From Streptomyces lanatus (GTDB taxonomy: Bacteria > Actinomycetota > Actinomycetes > Streptomycetales > Streptomycetaceae): DNA of 64,000 nucleotides. Below, one piece after another: positions 1 to 8,718 of this stretch; the first letter of the stretch is position 1, and each line of letters starts with the position of its first letter. The translations under genes were made by a program, and so were the position numbers. Location of the stretch: the NCBI RefSeq assembly GCF_014655715.1, contig NZ_BNBM01000025.1, forward strand, positions 84,496 through 148,495, written 5' to 3'. A model generated the notes under the pieces. That model was not told the DNA's origin. It did no database searches and saw only the letters and a program-made list of their open reading frames with translations.

Positions 1-208
1 ACGCCCGCACATCACCGCGCCGCGCCCTCCCTCGCGGTCCGCCCCGCCCCCTTGGCCCCCAGGGGCCGGGCCCGAATCCGGGCCCACCGAAACCGGGACC
101 GCCACCACCGGGACCGAACGGCCCGAAAGCACCGCGAAGCCCTTCGAAGCCACCTCGGCCGTGGTGACCGTGCCCACCATGTCCACGCTCGTATCCGTGG
201 GAACGCAT
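1..208 (-). CDS. PadR family transcriptional regulator, N-terminal part (runs off window)
   Basis: Only the first 69 codons are inside the window. The start is the ATG at 208, with GGAGTG about 7 bases upstream. The peptide opens MRSHGYERGHGGHGHHGRGG and continues as a low-complexity Gly/Phe/Pro stretch (GPFGPGGGG, GFGPGPWG) followed by RGGPRGRARRGDVRA. That arrangement, a glycine-rich disordered head leading into RGDVRA, is what I recall for one class of Streptomyces PadR repressors, whose winged helix would follow just outside the window. The effector and target are unknown. A palindrome 43 bases upstream of the start suggests autoregulation. The DNA-binding domain itself is not visible, so the family call rests on the head and the RGDVRA junction. 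Confidence 0.72.
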   Translation of the reverse strand, partial: MRSHGYERGHGGHGHHGRGGFEGLRGAFGPFGPGGGGPGFGGPGFGPGPWGPRGRGGPRGRARRGDVRA

Positions 209-251
209 CGCAATCACTCCATTCCATCGTTGACCTGTCGCGATGCCTCAA

Positions 252-261
252 CGATATATCG
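252..261. promoter_or_regulatory. CGATATATCG palindrome upstream of padR
   Basis: A perfect 10-bp palindrome, CGATATATCG, sits 43 bases upstream of the padR start codon in otherwise GC-rich DNA. PadR proteins bind short AT-rich inverted repeats, often in their own promoters, so this is a plausible autoregulatory operator or an operator overlapping a -10 element. The site is seen; its function is inferred. Confidence 0.5.
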
Positions 262-410
262 GAATAGTTCGGCTGGCAAGGCCCGAGGTCGGGCGGGGTC
301 TGGGTGTCCCGTTCCACGCAATCGAGGGCGTCCGCTACAGGACTGGGTGACGGGCCGGTGACGCTGGATATCCCATGACTCTCGGCCGTCGAATCAGCCA
401 AGGTGCAGGA

Positions 411-839
411 GTGAGCGCTGAAGCGAGTCCCGTCGAGCACGAGGATCGGTGGACCCTGAACCTTCGCGGCATGAGCGTCACCAAGATCAGCGTGGACTTC
501 CGGCTCGTGCTGGCCCTCGACTCCGACTGGGAAGTCGCATTGGAAGCACCCGCCAACCTCTCGCACGGGACAGCCCACGCCAACCCGTCCGTGCTCTTGA
601 ACCCGGAATCACAGGACGTCGCAGCGGCCCTCACACTCTTCGGAGCGAAGGTCTTGTCGGCGGTCGCGTTCAAGTCCGGCACCTTGCGTCTCGTTTTCGA
701 CACAGGCCACCACCTGACCTGCTCCTCCGATCCATCCTTCGAAGCGTGGCAGGTCACGGGCCCGGCGGGATGGCGCTTCGCATCACTGCCTGGAGGCGAC
801 ATCGCCGTCTGGTCCGGCTCAGGAGCGAGCGAGTCCTAG
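411..839 (+). CDS. DUF6188 family protein
   Basis: Small soluble protein of 142 residues from the GTG at 411, which has AAGGTG five bases upstream; an ATG at 375 in the same frame has no visible ribosome site. Residues such as LRGMSVTKISVDFRLVLAL near the start and FEAWQVTGPAGW followed by LPGGDIAVW at the end match the pattern I know from DUF6188 proteins, which are short, common in actinomycetes and often next to toxin-immunity or hypothetical genes. No membrane segment or signal peptide is seen. The molecular role is unknown. The next gene on the same strand is about 190 bases downstream, so co-transcription is uncertain. Confidence 0.6.
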   Translation: MSAEASPVEHEDRWTLNLRGMSVTKISVDFRLVLALDSDWEVALEAPANLSHGTAHANPSVLLNPESQDVAAALTLFGAKVLSAVAFKSGTLRLVFDTGHHLTCSSDPSFEAWQVTGPAGWRFASLPGGDIAVWSGSGASES

Positions 840-1028
840 CCGCGGCATGCGATGCGGCAGGCACAAGAGATGCGGTCTGTCTCAACGAACTGAGTCCACG
901 CGTCTCACCCAATCCAGTCCATGCAGGTCAGCAGCACGCGGACGACTTACTTCGATGAAACAGGACAGGTGTGTTCGAGCACTGGGCGGCGGGGAAACCC
1001 CTGTACGGCGGCTCGCTAGGCTCACGCC

Positions 1029-1538
1029 ATGTCCAACGATCTCGGTTTCACGTGCTCATGCTGCGGCGACCATCACGCAGAGGTCCCCATGAGCTACTCG
1101 ACCATGGCCCCTGACGTTTGGGATCCCAGCTTCAAGAGTGATCCGGACAGCATGCTGTCGTCCGACCAGTGCGTGATCAGGAATCAGCACTTCTTCATCA
1201 GAGGGCTGATCGAGATACCCGTGATCGGCAGCCAGGACGTCTTCTCCTGGGGCGTCTGGGTCTCTCTGAGCAAGCACAATTTCACCCGCGCTCTTGAGAT
1301 GTGGAACACGGAAGGCCGCGAGGCCGAGGGACCGTACTTCGGCTGGCTCAGCACCGAGCTCGCGCTCTATTCCGAGGACACCACCAACCTGAAGACCAAC
1401 GCCCACACGCGACCGGTCGGCAAGCGGCCCTTCATCGAGCTGGAACCCACCGACCACCCGCTCGCCATCGAACAGCGCTCCGGGATCACGCGGGAGCGGG
1501 TGCGTGAGATCGCCATGGCCGTGCTGCATGCGGCCTGA
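1029..1538 (+). CDS. DUF2199 domain-containing protein
   Basis: Protein of 169 residues starting with FTCSCCGDHHAEVPMSY, a paired-cysteine head, and continuing with LSSDQCVIRNQHFFIRGLIEIPV and FSWGVWVSLS, the signature of DUF2199. The CxCCGxHH cluster could hold a zinc ion. The later block GPYFGWLSTEL and the end ITRERVREIAMAVLHAA also fit the family. Length is typical. Proteins of this family are scattered in bacterial genomes and frequently lie near polymorphic toxin or hypothetical loci; the function is not established. The ribosome site before the ATG is weak, but the cysteine motif lies directly after it, so the start is likely right. Confidence 0.75.
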   Translation: MSNDLGFTCSCCGDHHAEVPMSYSTMAPDVWDPSFKSDPDSMLSSDQCVIRNQHFFIRGLIEIPVIGSQDVFSWGVWVSLSKHNFTRALEMWNTEGREAEGPYFGWLSTELALYSEDTTNLKTNAHTRPVGKRPFIELEPTDHPLAIEQRSGITRERVREIAMAVLHAA

Positions 1539-1549
1539 GTCAACGCAGG

Positions 1550-2051
1550 TCAAGTCTGGGCGAGGGCCCGCGGTTGCGGAGGGATCCGGACGGTTTCCTC
1601 TCGGCGAGCGACCTGTTCAGCCAGCCAGCCGATGTGTCCGGACTGTCTGGCTCTCCGGATCCACTCCGCGTGGGCCAGGAGCCCTCTGAGCGTGACGATC
1701 TGCGGGTGGAAGACGCGTAGGTGGGACTGCGCCTCGGTGAGGATCCCGAAGGGGTCGGCGCAGTAGTCTTCGACCAGACCGATGAAGGCCGATCTGGCCC
1801 CGGAGAAGCCGTCCCTGACCCAGCGTCGGCCATCGCGGGGAACAAGGATTCGGTGGTGGCGCTGAGCCTTGAGGGTGTGGGCAGAACGCTGATGTGACGA
1901 TGCTGAGAGGCTCGACGAGCGCGGTGATAGTCGTCTGCTTCAGCGTCCGAACGCCCAACAGCTCACTGAGATCCCTGTTGGACACATGGTCGGCAGCCGC
2001 GACTCCGCGAATGAACGAATCCACGGTCTCGTCGTGGAAGGGCGGGACCAC
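1550..2051 (-). pseudogene. Decayed TniQ-like gene remnant, frameshifted
   Basis: From a GTG at 2051 the minus strand reads VPPFHDETVDSFIRGVAAAD and then RDLSELLG, resembling the opening of TniQ-family transposition proteins (a proline-rich lead, xETxxSFxxRxAxAN, then a DLxxLLG helix). Near 1880 this frame degenerates into repetitive Pro/Arg sequence. A second frame takes over, reading LKAQRHHRILVPRDGRRWVR and FIGLVEDYCADPFGILTEAQ before a stop at 1550. Both halves look protein-like, so a single frameshift in an older gene, or a fusion of two fragments, is the simplest reading. No transposase or inverted repeats were found nearby. The TniQ call for the second half is weak. Confidence 0.45.
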
Positions 2052-2097
2052 ACGCGGCAGCCGGCGGCGGAGGGATGGCTACTCCGCCTCGGGAGCG

Positions 2098-2457
2098 TCA
2101 CCGACGCCCCACGACCACCGAGCCTTGCCCCGGACTGCCCGTGATCTTCCGAAGCAGGTCGAGGAAGCTGTCTTGCACCTGTCCACCAGCCATGGAGGAT
2201 GGATCCGCCGAACGCCGAAAGTAGACAGCACAGGAGACCGCAGCAGGCCCAAGACGGGAGTCCTCAGCCAAGCTTCCACTGGGAGTCACTGGCCGCATAC
2301 CTTGGACGATCGCCTCACCCAGAGGACGCGTGTCGACAGCTGCCAGGATTCGGATGGCACAGGCGTACTCAGCCGGGCTCGGCTCCCATCCGCTGCTGTC
2401 GAATGCGGCATGCAGACCACGTATCTGTGTCGCTAACTGCTCGATGTCGGCTGCCAT
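2098..2457 (-). CDS. Hypothetical protein, possibly part of the decayed mobile segment
   Basis: An open frame of about 120 residues from an ATG at 2457 (longer starts at 2523 and 2559 are possible). It begins MAADIEQLATQIRGLHAAF and contains SPAEYACAIRILAAVDTRPL, which looks like amphipathic helices, and the tail is DSFLDLLRKITG. No family was recognised and there is no good ribosome site. It lies directly upstream of the TniQ-like remnant on the same strand and may belong to the same imported segment. It could also be a chance open frame; composition in the first 80 residues favours real coding. Confidence 0.35.
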   Translation of the reverse strand: MAADIEQLATQIRGLHAAFDSSGWEPSPAEYACAIRILAAVDTRPLGEAIVQGMRPVTPSGSLAEDSRLGPAAVSCAVYFRRSADPSSMAGGQVQDSFLDLLRKITGSPGQGSVVVGRR

Positions 2458-2614
2458 GAGCCGACCATACTGATTCTGCCGCTGGCGCGCCGATACCTCC
2501 GCACGCCACCGCTGCACGACCATCGTTGGTGACGCCCGACGGCCAGACTTCACTACCACAGGACACCCGTTCGATTACTGCACAGCGGCGAGCGGGGAGG
2601 TCTCAGCCGCGGCA

Positions 2615-3505
2615 TCACTCCATCGACGCAAGAATGCGGTCGAGTGTCCGGCGGCCCATTTCGCTCATCGTCGGGTTGCTCTCGACGTAGTACCAGACGA
2701 CACCCATCGCCTGTTCGAACGCCCAGGCCTTGCCGCGCTCCCACTCCAGATCGTCACAGGCCAGCGTCCGCCGGAGGACTTCCCGTGGGCCTGGCTGCAA
2801 CAGGTGCCAGGCGCTGACGAGATCCAGCGCAGGGTCGGCCGGGCCGAAGCCGCCGGTGTCGAGTACGCCGCTGAGCCGGTCTCCCGTGATCAGTACGTTG
2901 CCGGGGATCAAGTCACCATGGCTCATCACGTCGGCACCCGTGCGCGGCAACTCCCGGAAGTGGCTCCACACCTGGCGCACCCGGGGCACGTCGAGCAGCC
3001 CCTCACTCTCCTCGAAGCACTTCGCCATCCAGTCGTCGTGGTGAGTGAGAACGCCGCCACGATTCTCGCCGCTGAAAAGCCGGCCTCGCGTCTCGGCGTT
3101 CCGCAGGGCCGCGATGAAGGCCGCGAGGTCCTCGGCGAATGCGTCCGACCCGCTCGGGTCGGCCTCGGAGGCGATCGTTCCCGGCAGCCATGTCTGGACC
3201 GACCACGGCATGGGGTAACCCGCTCCGGGCTGTCCCAAGGCGACGGGTACCGGGGCGGGGAAGCGAGACACCTGTGCCAGCTCCGCGCTCGCCCGGGCCT
3301 CCTGTTCCAGAACCGCCAGCGCCTCGGCGGCATCGGCCATGCGCAGGGGGAAACGTGCGGAGAGGTCGTTGCCGATACGGAAGATGGCGTTGACCGTCCC
3401 GGTCGACGCCAGGGGTCGGATCGCCTTGCCGCTCCACTGGGGGAATTGTTCCTGGATCAAGGTCGCGACGATCTCGGTGGTCACGTCCACCTGGTCATCG
3501 TGCAT
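2615..3505 (-). CDS. Aminoglycoside phosphotransferase (APH) family kinase
   Basis: Protein of about 296 residues. The ATG at 3505 is preferred because GAGAG lies about six bases upstream; the ATG six bases earlier is almost on top of that site. The N-lobe contains IRPLASTGTVNAIFRIG. The catalytic loop reads SHGDLIPGNVL (HxDxxxxN), and the metal-binding segment is DTGGFGPADPALDL in place of the usual DFG/DPAxDL. The family phosphorylates hydroxyls on aminoglycosides, macrolides, sugars or other small molecules. The substrate cannot be told from sequence, and resistance should not be assumed. It stands alone, with a convergent hypothetical downstream and a methyltransferase upstream on the same strand. 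Confidence 0.8.
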   Translation of the reverse strand: MHDDQVDVTTEIVATLIQEQFPQWSGKAIRPLASTGTVNAIFRIGNDLSARFPLRMADAAEALAVLEQEARASAELAQVSRFPAPVPVALGQPGAGYPMPWSVQTWLPGTIASEADPSGSDAFAEDLAAFIAALRNAETRGRLFSGENRGGVLTHHDDWMAKCFEESEGLLDVPRVRQVWSHFRELPRTGADVMSHGDLIPGNVLITGDRLSGVLDTGGFGPADPALDLVSAWHLLQPGPREVLRRTLACDDLEWERGKAWAFEQAMGVVWYYVESNPTMSEMGRRTLDRILASME

Positions 3506-3661
3506 GGTCATCTCTCGCAGCCCCCTCCGCCAGTCCCATTTGAAGGGCCGGAAGGAGTCCGGATCAACCGAGATTCCCGGGCACGCCCGGCGGCGACCAC
3601 GCGCGGAGGCGACCACGTGCGTAGACCCGCACCAAGGCCCGCACCACCCCTCGCCCCGGCG

Positions 3662-4453
3662 TCAGGCCTTGCGGCCGACGGCGATGAAGTTGGCGGCGAA
3701 GAAGCGCAGCCCGCCGCGGGTCGGCTCGGTGCGTTCGAAGGCCTCGTCCCAGCGGGCGACGTCGTCCGGGGTGGCCAGGCCCTCCGCGATCAGGGTGTCG
3801 CGGGCGGCCCAGGCGGGGCCGCGCATGCCGGGCGGTGGGGTGAGGACGGTGGTGTGCCCCTCGAAGGCGATGACGTCCAGGCCGGCCGCGGTGAGCAGTT
3901 CGTCGAGGCGGGTGCCGACGGTCAGGTCGTTTCCGCGCCGCCGGTGCATCTCGCGGTACCGCCGGTCCATCTCCTCGAACTCGGGCGGCGCACCCCGCAG
4001 CCGGAAGCTGCTCGCGTCGATGTCGACGAGGTACACGGCGCCGCCGGGCCCGGCCAGTGCGGCCAGATGGTCGACGATGGCCTGCTCGTGGCCGCCGTTG
4101 TGGGCCAGGACGTGCCGGAGCATCACCAGGTCGAAGGTGCCCTCGGGCAGTCCGGTGGCCTCGGCGGATCCGACGCCGGTGTGCACCGGCAGCCCGGAGC
4201 GTTCGGCGAGCGCCGAGGCGACGGCGAGGGCGTCGCCGTCACGGTCGACGGCCCACACGGCTCCGTCCGGGGCGACGATGTCCGCCAGCCGCACCGAGAT
4301 CGCGCCCGGCCCGCATCCCACATCGGCGATCCGCGCACCGGGCACCGCGCCCGCGGCGGTCCACAGCTCGCGCTCCCGCCGTTCGGCGGTCTGGGCCATG
4401 AGCCGGTAGCGCTCGATCTCCTGATCGCTGAGCGTCAACGAGTAGTCGGTCAC
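3662..4453 (-). CDS. Class I SAM-dependent methyltransferase
   Basis: Protein of 263 residues with a Rossmann methyltransferase core. Motif I is IADVGCGPGAISVRLAD near residue 45, the acidic loop is VWAVDRDGDALAVA, and the motif IV region is FDLVMLRHVLAHNGG. A C-terminal cap region follows (FFAANFIAVGRKA). It transfers a methyl group from S-adenosylmethionine to an unknown acceptor. The RHVLAHN segment after motif IV resembles small-molecule methyltransferases of the UbiE/Methyltransf_25 type rather than DNA or rRNA enzymes. It is divergent from the adjacent phzF-like gene, with about 130 bases between them that must hold both promoters. No biosynthetic cluster surrounds it. Confidence 0.82.
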   Translation of the reverse strand: MTDYSLTLSDQEIERYRLMAQTAERRERELWTAAGAVPGARIADVGCGPGAISVRLADIVAPDGAVWAVDRDGDALAVASALAERSGLPVHTGVGSAEATGLPEGTFDLVMLRHVLAHNGGHEQAIVDHLAALAGPGGAVYLVDIDASSFRLRGAPPEFEEMDRRYREMHRRRGNDLTVGTRLDELLTAAGLDVIAFEGHTTVLTPPPGMRGPAWAARDTLIAEGLATPDDVARWDEAFERTEPTRGGLRFFAANFIAVGRKA

Positions 4454-4581
4454 TTCGATGTCTCCTGGGATCGAGCATAGGGAGGAAGCGGAGCTCCAGC
4501 GACATGGTGCCCCCGAAATCGGTCCAGCGCCCCCGAATTGGCCTTGGCCGCCCCCTCCCCGCGGCCCCTACGGTCGGCGAC

Positions 4582-5397
4582 ATGCGGATTCGAATCGTCG
4601 ACGCCTTCGCCGACCGTCCCTTCACCGGCAACCCGGCCGGGGTCCTGCTGCTCGAAGAGAGCGGGTTCCCCGAGGACGCCTGGCTCCAGAACGTGGCCAT
4701 GGAGGTCAATCACGCCGAGACGGCGTTCGCGCACCCGTTGCCCGAGGGCAGCGAGGCCGACTGGGCGCTGCGGTGGTTCACACCGGTCACGGAGGTGGCG
4801 ATGTGCGGTCACGCCACCCTCGCCACGGCCCACGTACTGCACAGCACGGGCGCTCACGAGGGGCTCGTACGGTTCGCCACCCTCAGCGGCGTGCTCGTCG
4901 CGACGCCCCGCGAGGACGGGTCGATCACCCTCGACTTCCCGACCGCCCCGCTCACTCCCGTCACCGCCCCCGACGGCGTCGCCGAGGCACTGGGTGCCGA
5001 GCCCCTCGCCGTCCTCGACACCGGCCCGAACATCGGCGACCTGCTCCTCGAACTCCCCGACGAGAAGACGGTCCTCGGTCTGCGCCCCGACCTGAAGTCC
5101 CTCGGCGCCTACTCACAGCGCGGCATCATCGCCACCGCCCGCGCCGAGGACCCCACGCGTGGCTACGACTTCGTCTCCCGCTGCTTCTTCCCGAACGTCG
5201 GTATCGACGAGGATCCCGTCACGGGCAGTGCCCACACGGCCCTCGCCCCCTTCTGGTCCGAGCGCCTCGGCCGGGCGGAGCTCACCGGCCTCCAGGCCTC
5301 CCGCCGCTCCGGCCGCGTCCGCACGGAGCTGCGCGGCGACCGCACGCTGCTGACCGGGCGCGCCGTGACCGCCATCGAGGGCGAGCTGATCGCGTAA
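4582..5397 (+). CDS. PhzF family isomerase/epimerase
   Basis: Protein of 271 residues beginning MRIRIVDAFADRPFTGNPAG, the diagnostic PhzF opening, with MEVNHAETAFAHPL (the conserved Glu used as acid/base in PhzF-type folds) and MCGHATLATAHVL. The C-terminal half holds RCFFPNVGIDEDPVTGSAHT, the second fold repeat. The fold is that of diaminopimelate epimerase; phenazine PhzF isomerises a dihydro-hydroxyanthranilate, but most genomic homologues have unknown substrates. No other phenazine genes are nearby, so phenazine synthesis should not be inferred. The ATG at 4582 is chosen because the homology begins there, although the frame is open further upstream. Confidence 0.88.
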   Translation: MRIRIVDAFADRPFTGNPAGVLLLEESGFPEDAWLQNVAMEVNHAETAFAHPLPEGSEADWALRWFTPVTEVAMCGHATLATAHVLHSTGAHEGLVRFATLSGVLVATPREDGSITLDFPTAPLTPVTAPDGVAEALGAEPLAVLDTGPNIGDLLLELPDEKTVLGLRPDLKSLGAYSQRGIIATARAEDPTRGYDFVSRCFFPNVGIDEDPVTGSAHTALAPFWSERLGRAELTGLQASRRSGRVRTELRGDRTLLTGRAVTAIEGELIA

Positions 5398-5412
5398 CCG
5401 GCAGGACACCCC

Positions 5413-6213
5413 TCACGCCGTCGGCAGCCATCCCACCTTCCCCGCGAGCAGCGCGTAACCGACGAACGCCCCTATGTCCAGCAGGGAATGCGCCACCACC
5501 AGCGGCCCCACCCGACCCCATCGCCGGTAGAGGTACACGAACACCACGCCCATCGCCATGTTGCCGAGGAAGCCCCCGATGCCCTGGTAGAGGTGGTACG
5601 AGCCGCGCAGTACGGAACTGGCCACCAGCGCGGTGCCGGGCGTCCAGCCCAACTGGCCCAAGCGGCGCAGCAGATAGCCGACGACGATGACCTCTTCGAG
5701 GATCGCGTTCTGCAGCGCCGAGAGGATCAGTACGGGGTACTTCCACCACACCTCGGGCAGCGCCTCCGGCACCACGGTGAGGTTGAAGCCGAGTCCGCGT
5801 GCGGCCAGGTAGAAGGCGATCCCGGTGCTGCCGATCACCGCCGCGATCGCCGCGCCCCGGCCGAGGTCGGGCCAGGGGCGGGTGCGGTCGAAGCCGAGGG
5901 TGCGCAGGCTCTGCCCCTCGCGCATCAGGAAGTGCGCGACCAGGGCCACAGGGATCAGCGCGGTGGTGATCCCGAAGAGCTGCCAGGCGAGATCCAGCCA
6001 GGGGCGACCCGGCGCGGCAGAGGCGTTGAGAGTGGCGGCCTGGTCCTTGAGGCCACCCGGTTTGGTGACGGAGCCGACAAAACTGATCAGGGCGGACACA
6101 CCGCTCGCACCGAGCGAAAGCCCCAGAACGAGCAGCGTCTCATCACGGAAAATCCGTCGCGAGGGCCGCTCATGAGGAAAAGAATCGGCCATGGGGCCTG
6201 CCTCGCCCTGCAC
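5413..6213 (-). CDS. CPBP family intramembrane glutamic protease (CAAX-like)
   Basis: Membrane protein of 266 residues with about seven hydrophobic segments. The family motifs are present in order: EE in NAILEEVIVVGYLLRRLGQL, a conserved histidine in GSYHLYQGIGGFLGN, and a last motif AHSLLDIGAFVGYALL. These form the catalytic site of Rce1/CPBP proteases. In bacteria they process peptides or serve immunity and secretion roles; the substrate here is unknown. The GTG at 6213 is supported by GGAGG five bases upstream; an ATG seven codons later is an alternative. It is divergent from the vWA lipoprotein gene and convergent with phzF. Confidence 0.85.
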   Translation of the reverse strand: MQGEAGPMADSFPHERPSRRIFRDETLLVLGLSLGASGVSALISFVGSVTKPGGLKDQAATLNASAAPGRPWLDLAWQLFGITTALIPVALVAHFLMREGQSLRTLGFDRTRPWPDLGRGAAIAAVIGSTGIAFYLAARGLGFNLTVVPEALPEVWWKYPVLILSALQNAILEEVIVVGYLLRRLGQLGWTPGTALVASSVLRGSYHLYQGIGGFLGNMAMGVVFVYLYRRWGRVGPLVVAHSLLDIGAFVGYALLAGKVGWLPTA

Positions 6214-6407
6214 TCCTGCCTCCAGTTGAGTAATCCCGCCTCATCCTCATCGTCGCCCCGCTAGGGTCTCGAAAGCAGTTACGAAGACCGTGCGCGACAG
6301 GCCGTTGGGGGGACGGGCGCCGTACGGGGCGTGCCGCCCCTCTGCCTGCCATACGGCCGGAATCCGGCGTGTGGTTCAGCACGGCGACAGGGAGGGGCAC
6401 GACCGAC

Positions 6408-8180
6408 ATGGGACGTCACAGCTTGCCCGATCAGTATGGGGCGGGCGTCAGCGACCCCCGTCGACGGGCGCGACGCCGTACGGTCGCCATCGCGACGGCC
6501 CTCGTCCTGGCCGTCGCCGGTGGTACGGCCGCCGCGGTCAGAGGCGGACTGCTCTCGTTCGGCACCTCCTGCCAGGACGATCCGGTACGGCTGACCCTGG
6601 CCGTCTCCCCCGACATGGCCCCCGCCCTGGAGAGCGCGGCGAAGCGGGCCCGGGAGGCCGACCTCACCTCCGACGGGCGGTGCGTCGCCGTGACGGTGAG
6701 CCCGCGCGAGCCGTACAAGGTCACGGACACGCTGCTCGCGGGCAAGGACCCGGGCGCCGAGGTGTGGGTTCCGGACTCGGAGGTGTGGCTGCAGCGGCTC
6801 ACGGCGAACGGCGGCACGGCCGACGTGTCCACGGTGGGCCATGTCGCCTCCACCCCGGTCGGGGTCGGGATGGTGCCGACCGCCGCGAAGTCGCTGGGCT
6901 GGCCCAAGAAGACGTACGGCTGGCTGGAGCTGGCCGGCGCCGCGCTGGGCGACGACTCGCTGCGGCTCGGTGCGGCCGATCCCGCGCGCAGCGCGACCGG
7001 GCTGCTCGCCCTGACCCGGCTGAGCACGGCCGCCGCCGGGGCCGAGGGCGGGGACACACAGGCCGCGGCGATGATGAAGGCGCTGTCGCAGCGTGTCTCC
7101 GACAGCGACGGCCAGGTCCTGGAGACGCTGCCGCGCGACTCGTCCGGCACCGAGCAGGGCAATCCGAAGCGCAATCAGGCGCTGGTCGTCAGCGAGCAGA
7201 CGGCGTACATGTACAACTCCGCGGCGGACGGCGGCGCCGGCCTGGACTTCTTCTATCCGAAGGACGGCTCGCCCCGGCTCGACTACCCGTACGCCCTCCT
7301 CGACCAGACCGGGCTGACCACCGACGAGAGCCGGGCCGCGATCCGCTTCATGAGCTATCTCAGCGATGCCCCGCAGCGGCGGCTGCTGGAGCGGTACGGC
7401 TTCCGCACCTCCGACGACGCGGTCCCGGACGCGCTGGTCGCGAAGGCCGGGGGCAGCGGTCCGCAGCCGTACAAGGAGCCCGCGGCCCGGCCCGCCTCGG
7501 CGACCGCGCTGCAGGAGACCCTCGGCGTATGGACGATCACCGTGCAGAGCGCGCGGATCACCACGGTGGTGGACGCCTCCGCCTCCATGTCCGAGCCGGT
7601 GCCGGGCAACGGGCGATCGCGGATGGACGTCACCAAGGCGGCGCTCCAGCAGGCCCTCGCCACGTTCACGGCCGAGGACGAGATCGGCCTGTGGGACTTC
7701 TCCACCAAGCTCGACGGCGGCAAGGACTACCGCGTCCTGGTGCCGACCGAGCGGCTCGGCAACGCCAAGGGCACGGGCACCCAGCGCGACCGGCTGTCGG
7801 CGGCGTTCGGCGATCTGGCGCCGGTACCGGACGGTGCGACGGGGCTGTACGACACGACGCTCGCCGCATACAAGGCGGCGACCGGCTCCTACGCCGAGGG
7901 CAAGTTCAACGCACTGGTCATCCTCACCGACGGCCGGAACGAGGACCCGGGCAGCGTCTCGCGCGCCGACCTCATCGCCCAGCTGGAGCGCCTCACCAAC
8001 CCCGAGCGGCCGGTGCCCCTCATCATGATCGCCGTAGGCCCGGACGCCGACCGCGAGGAGGCGAACCGTATCGCCGGGGCCACGGGCGGCTCGGGCCAGG
8101 AGGTGAGCGACCCGGCGCAGATCCAGTCGGTGATCCTCAAGGCGATCGTGGAGGCGGCTTCACGGGACGGACAGGGCTGA
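6408..8180 (+). CDS. Substrate-binding plus von Willebrand factor A domain protein, membrane-anchored
   Basis: Protein of 590 residues from the ATG at 6408. After a basic N-terminus (PRRRARRRTV) comes one hydrophobic segment, ATALVLAVAGGTAAAVRGG, so it is anchored or exported. The first 340 residues resemble a periplasmic solute-binding fold (ALLDQTGLTTDESRAAIRFM late in the domain). The last 210 form a vWA domain with the MIDAS motif DASASMS near residue 390, then LWDFSTKLDGGKDYR and VILTDGRNEDPG. This two-domain design is common in Streptomyces. The vWA part likely binds a protein partner through a divalent metal; the ligand is unknown. It is monocistronic by context. Confidence 0.85.
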   Translation: MGRHSLPDQYGAGVSDPRRRARRRTVAIATALVLAVAGGTAAAVRGGLLSFGTSCQDDPVRLTLAVSPDMAPALESAAKRAREADLTSDGRCVAVTVSPREPYKVTDTLLAGKDPGAEVWVPDSEVWLQRLTANGGTADVSTVGHVASTPVGVGMVPTAAKSLGWPKKTYGWLELAGAALGDDSLRLGAADPARSATGLLALTRLSTAAAGAEGGDTQAAAMMKALSQRVSDSDGQVLETLPRDSSGTEQGNPKRNQALVVSEQTAYMYNSAADGGAGLDFFYPKDGSPRLDYPYALLDQTGLTTDESRAAIRFMSYLSDAPQRRLLERYGFRTSDDAVPDALVAKAGGSGPQPYKEPAARPASATALQETLGVWTITVQSARITTVVDASASMSEPVPGNGRSRMDVTKAALQQALATFTAEDEIGLWDFSTKLDGGKDYRVLVPTERLGNAKGTGTQRDRLSAAFGDLAPVPDGATGLYDTTLAAYKAATGSYAEGKFNALVILTDGRNEDPGSVSRADLIAQLERLTNPERPVPLIMIAVGPDADREEANRIAGATGGSGQEVSDPAQIQSVILKAIVEAASRDGQG

Positions 8181-8223
8181 GCCGGCCCACCGGAAAAAAT
8201 CTTCGGGCAATTCCGTACGGCGA

Positions 8224-8250
8224 TGTCGAGAACCCATGTCCCGCTCCGTC
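8224..8250 (+). promoter_or_regulatory. Predicted ECF42-type promoter for the DGPF gene
   Basis: TGTCGA at 8224-8229 and CGTC at 8247-8250 are separated by 17 bases and lie 54-80 bases before the DGPF start codon. Work on the S. venezuelae ECF42 sigma factor reported TGTCGA (-35) and CGA/TC (-10) upstream of DGPF genes, which this matches. The gene for an ECF42-like sigma factor is two positions downstream, so positive autoregulation is the likely logic. Confidence 0.68.
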
Positions 8251-8303
8251 CCCGTGGTGAACGCGACGACAATGGGTCGCACCAGCATCGAGGAGAGATC
8301 ACG

Positions 8304-8718
8304 ATGGCCAAGTACCTGCTGCTGAAGCACTACCGCGGCGCCCCGTCGGCCGTGAACGACGTGCCGATGGACCAGTGGACGCCGGAGGAGATCTCCGCGC
8401 ATGTGCAGTACATGAACGACTTCGCGGCCCGGCTGGAGAAGACCGGCGAGTTCGTCGAAGGTCAGGCGCTCGCTCCCGAGGGGTCGTGGGTCCGGTACGA
8501 CGGTGAGGGGCGCCCGCCGGTCACGGACGGGCCGTTCGCCGAGACCAAGGACCTCATCGCCGGCTGGATGGTGATCGACGTCGACAGCCATGAGCGTGCC
8601 GTCGAGCTGGCCGGGGAGCTGTCGGCCGCGCCGGGTGCGGGCGGGAAGCCGATCCACGAGTGGCTGGAGCTGCGCCCGTTCCTGACCGCGCATCCCTCCG
8701 GCGAGGAGTGCCTCGGCC

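Noticed and set aside
2615..3505. Aminoglycoside resistance gene
   Set aside because: The kinase fold is clear, but substrate-specific features are not; calling it a resistance determinant would be unsupported.
2804..4480. Long plus-strand open frame of over 500 codons opposite the kinase and methyltransferase genes
   Set aside because: It is the antisense shadow of two clear minus-strand genes, with the low-complexity Gly/Arg/Val composition typical of high-GC shadow frames.
4582..5397. Phenazine biosynthesis locus suggested by the PhzF homologue
   Set aside because: No other phenazine genes are present; PhzF-fold proteins are widespread with other substrates.
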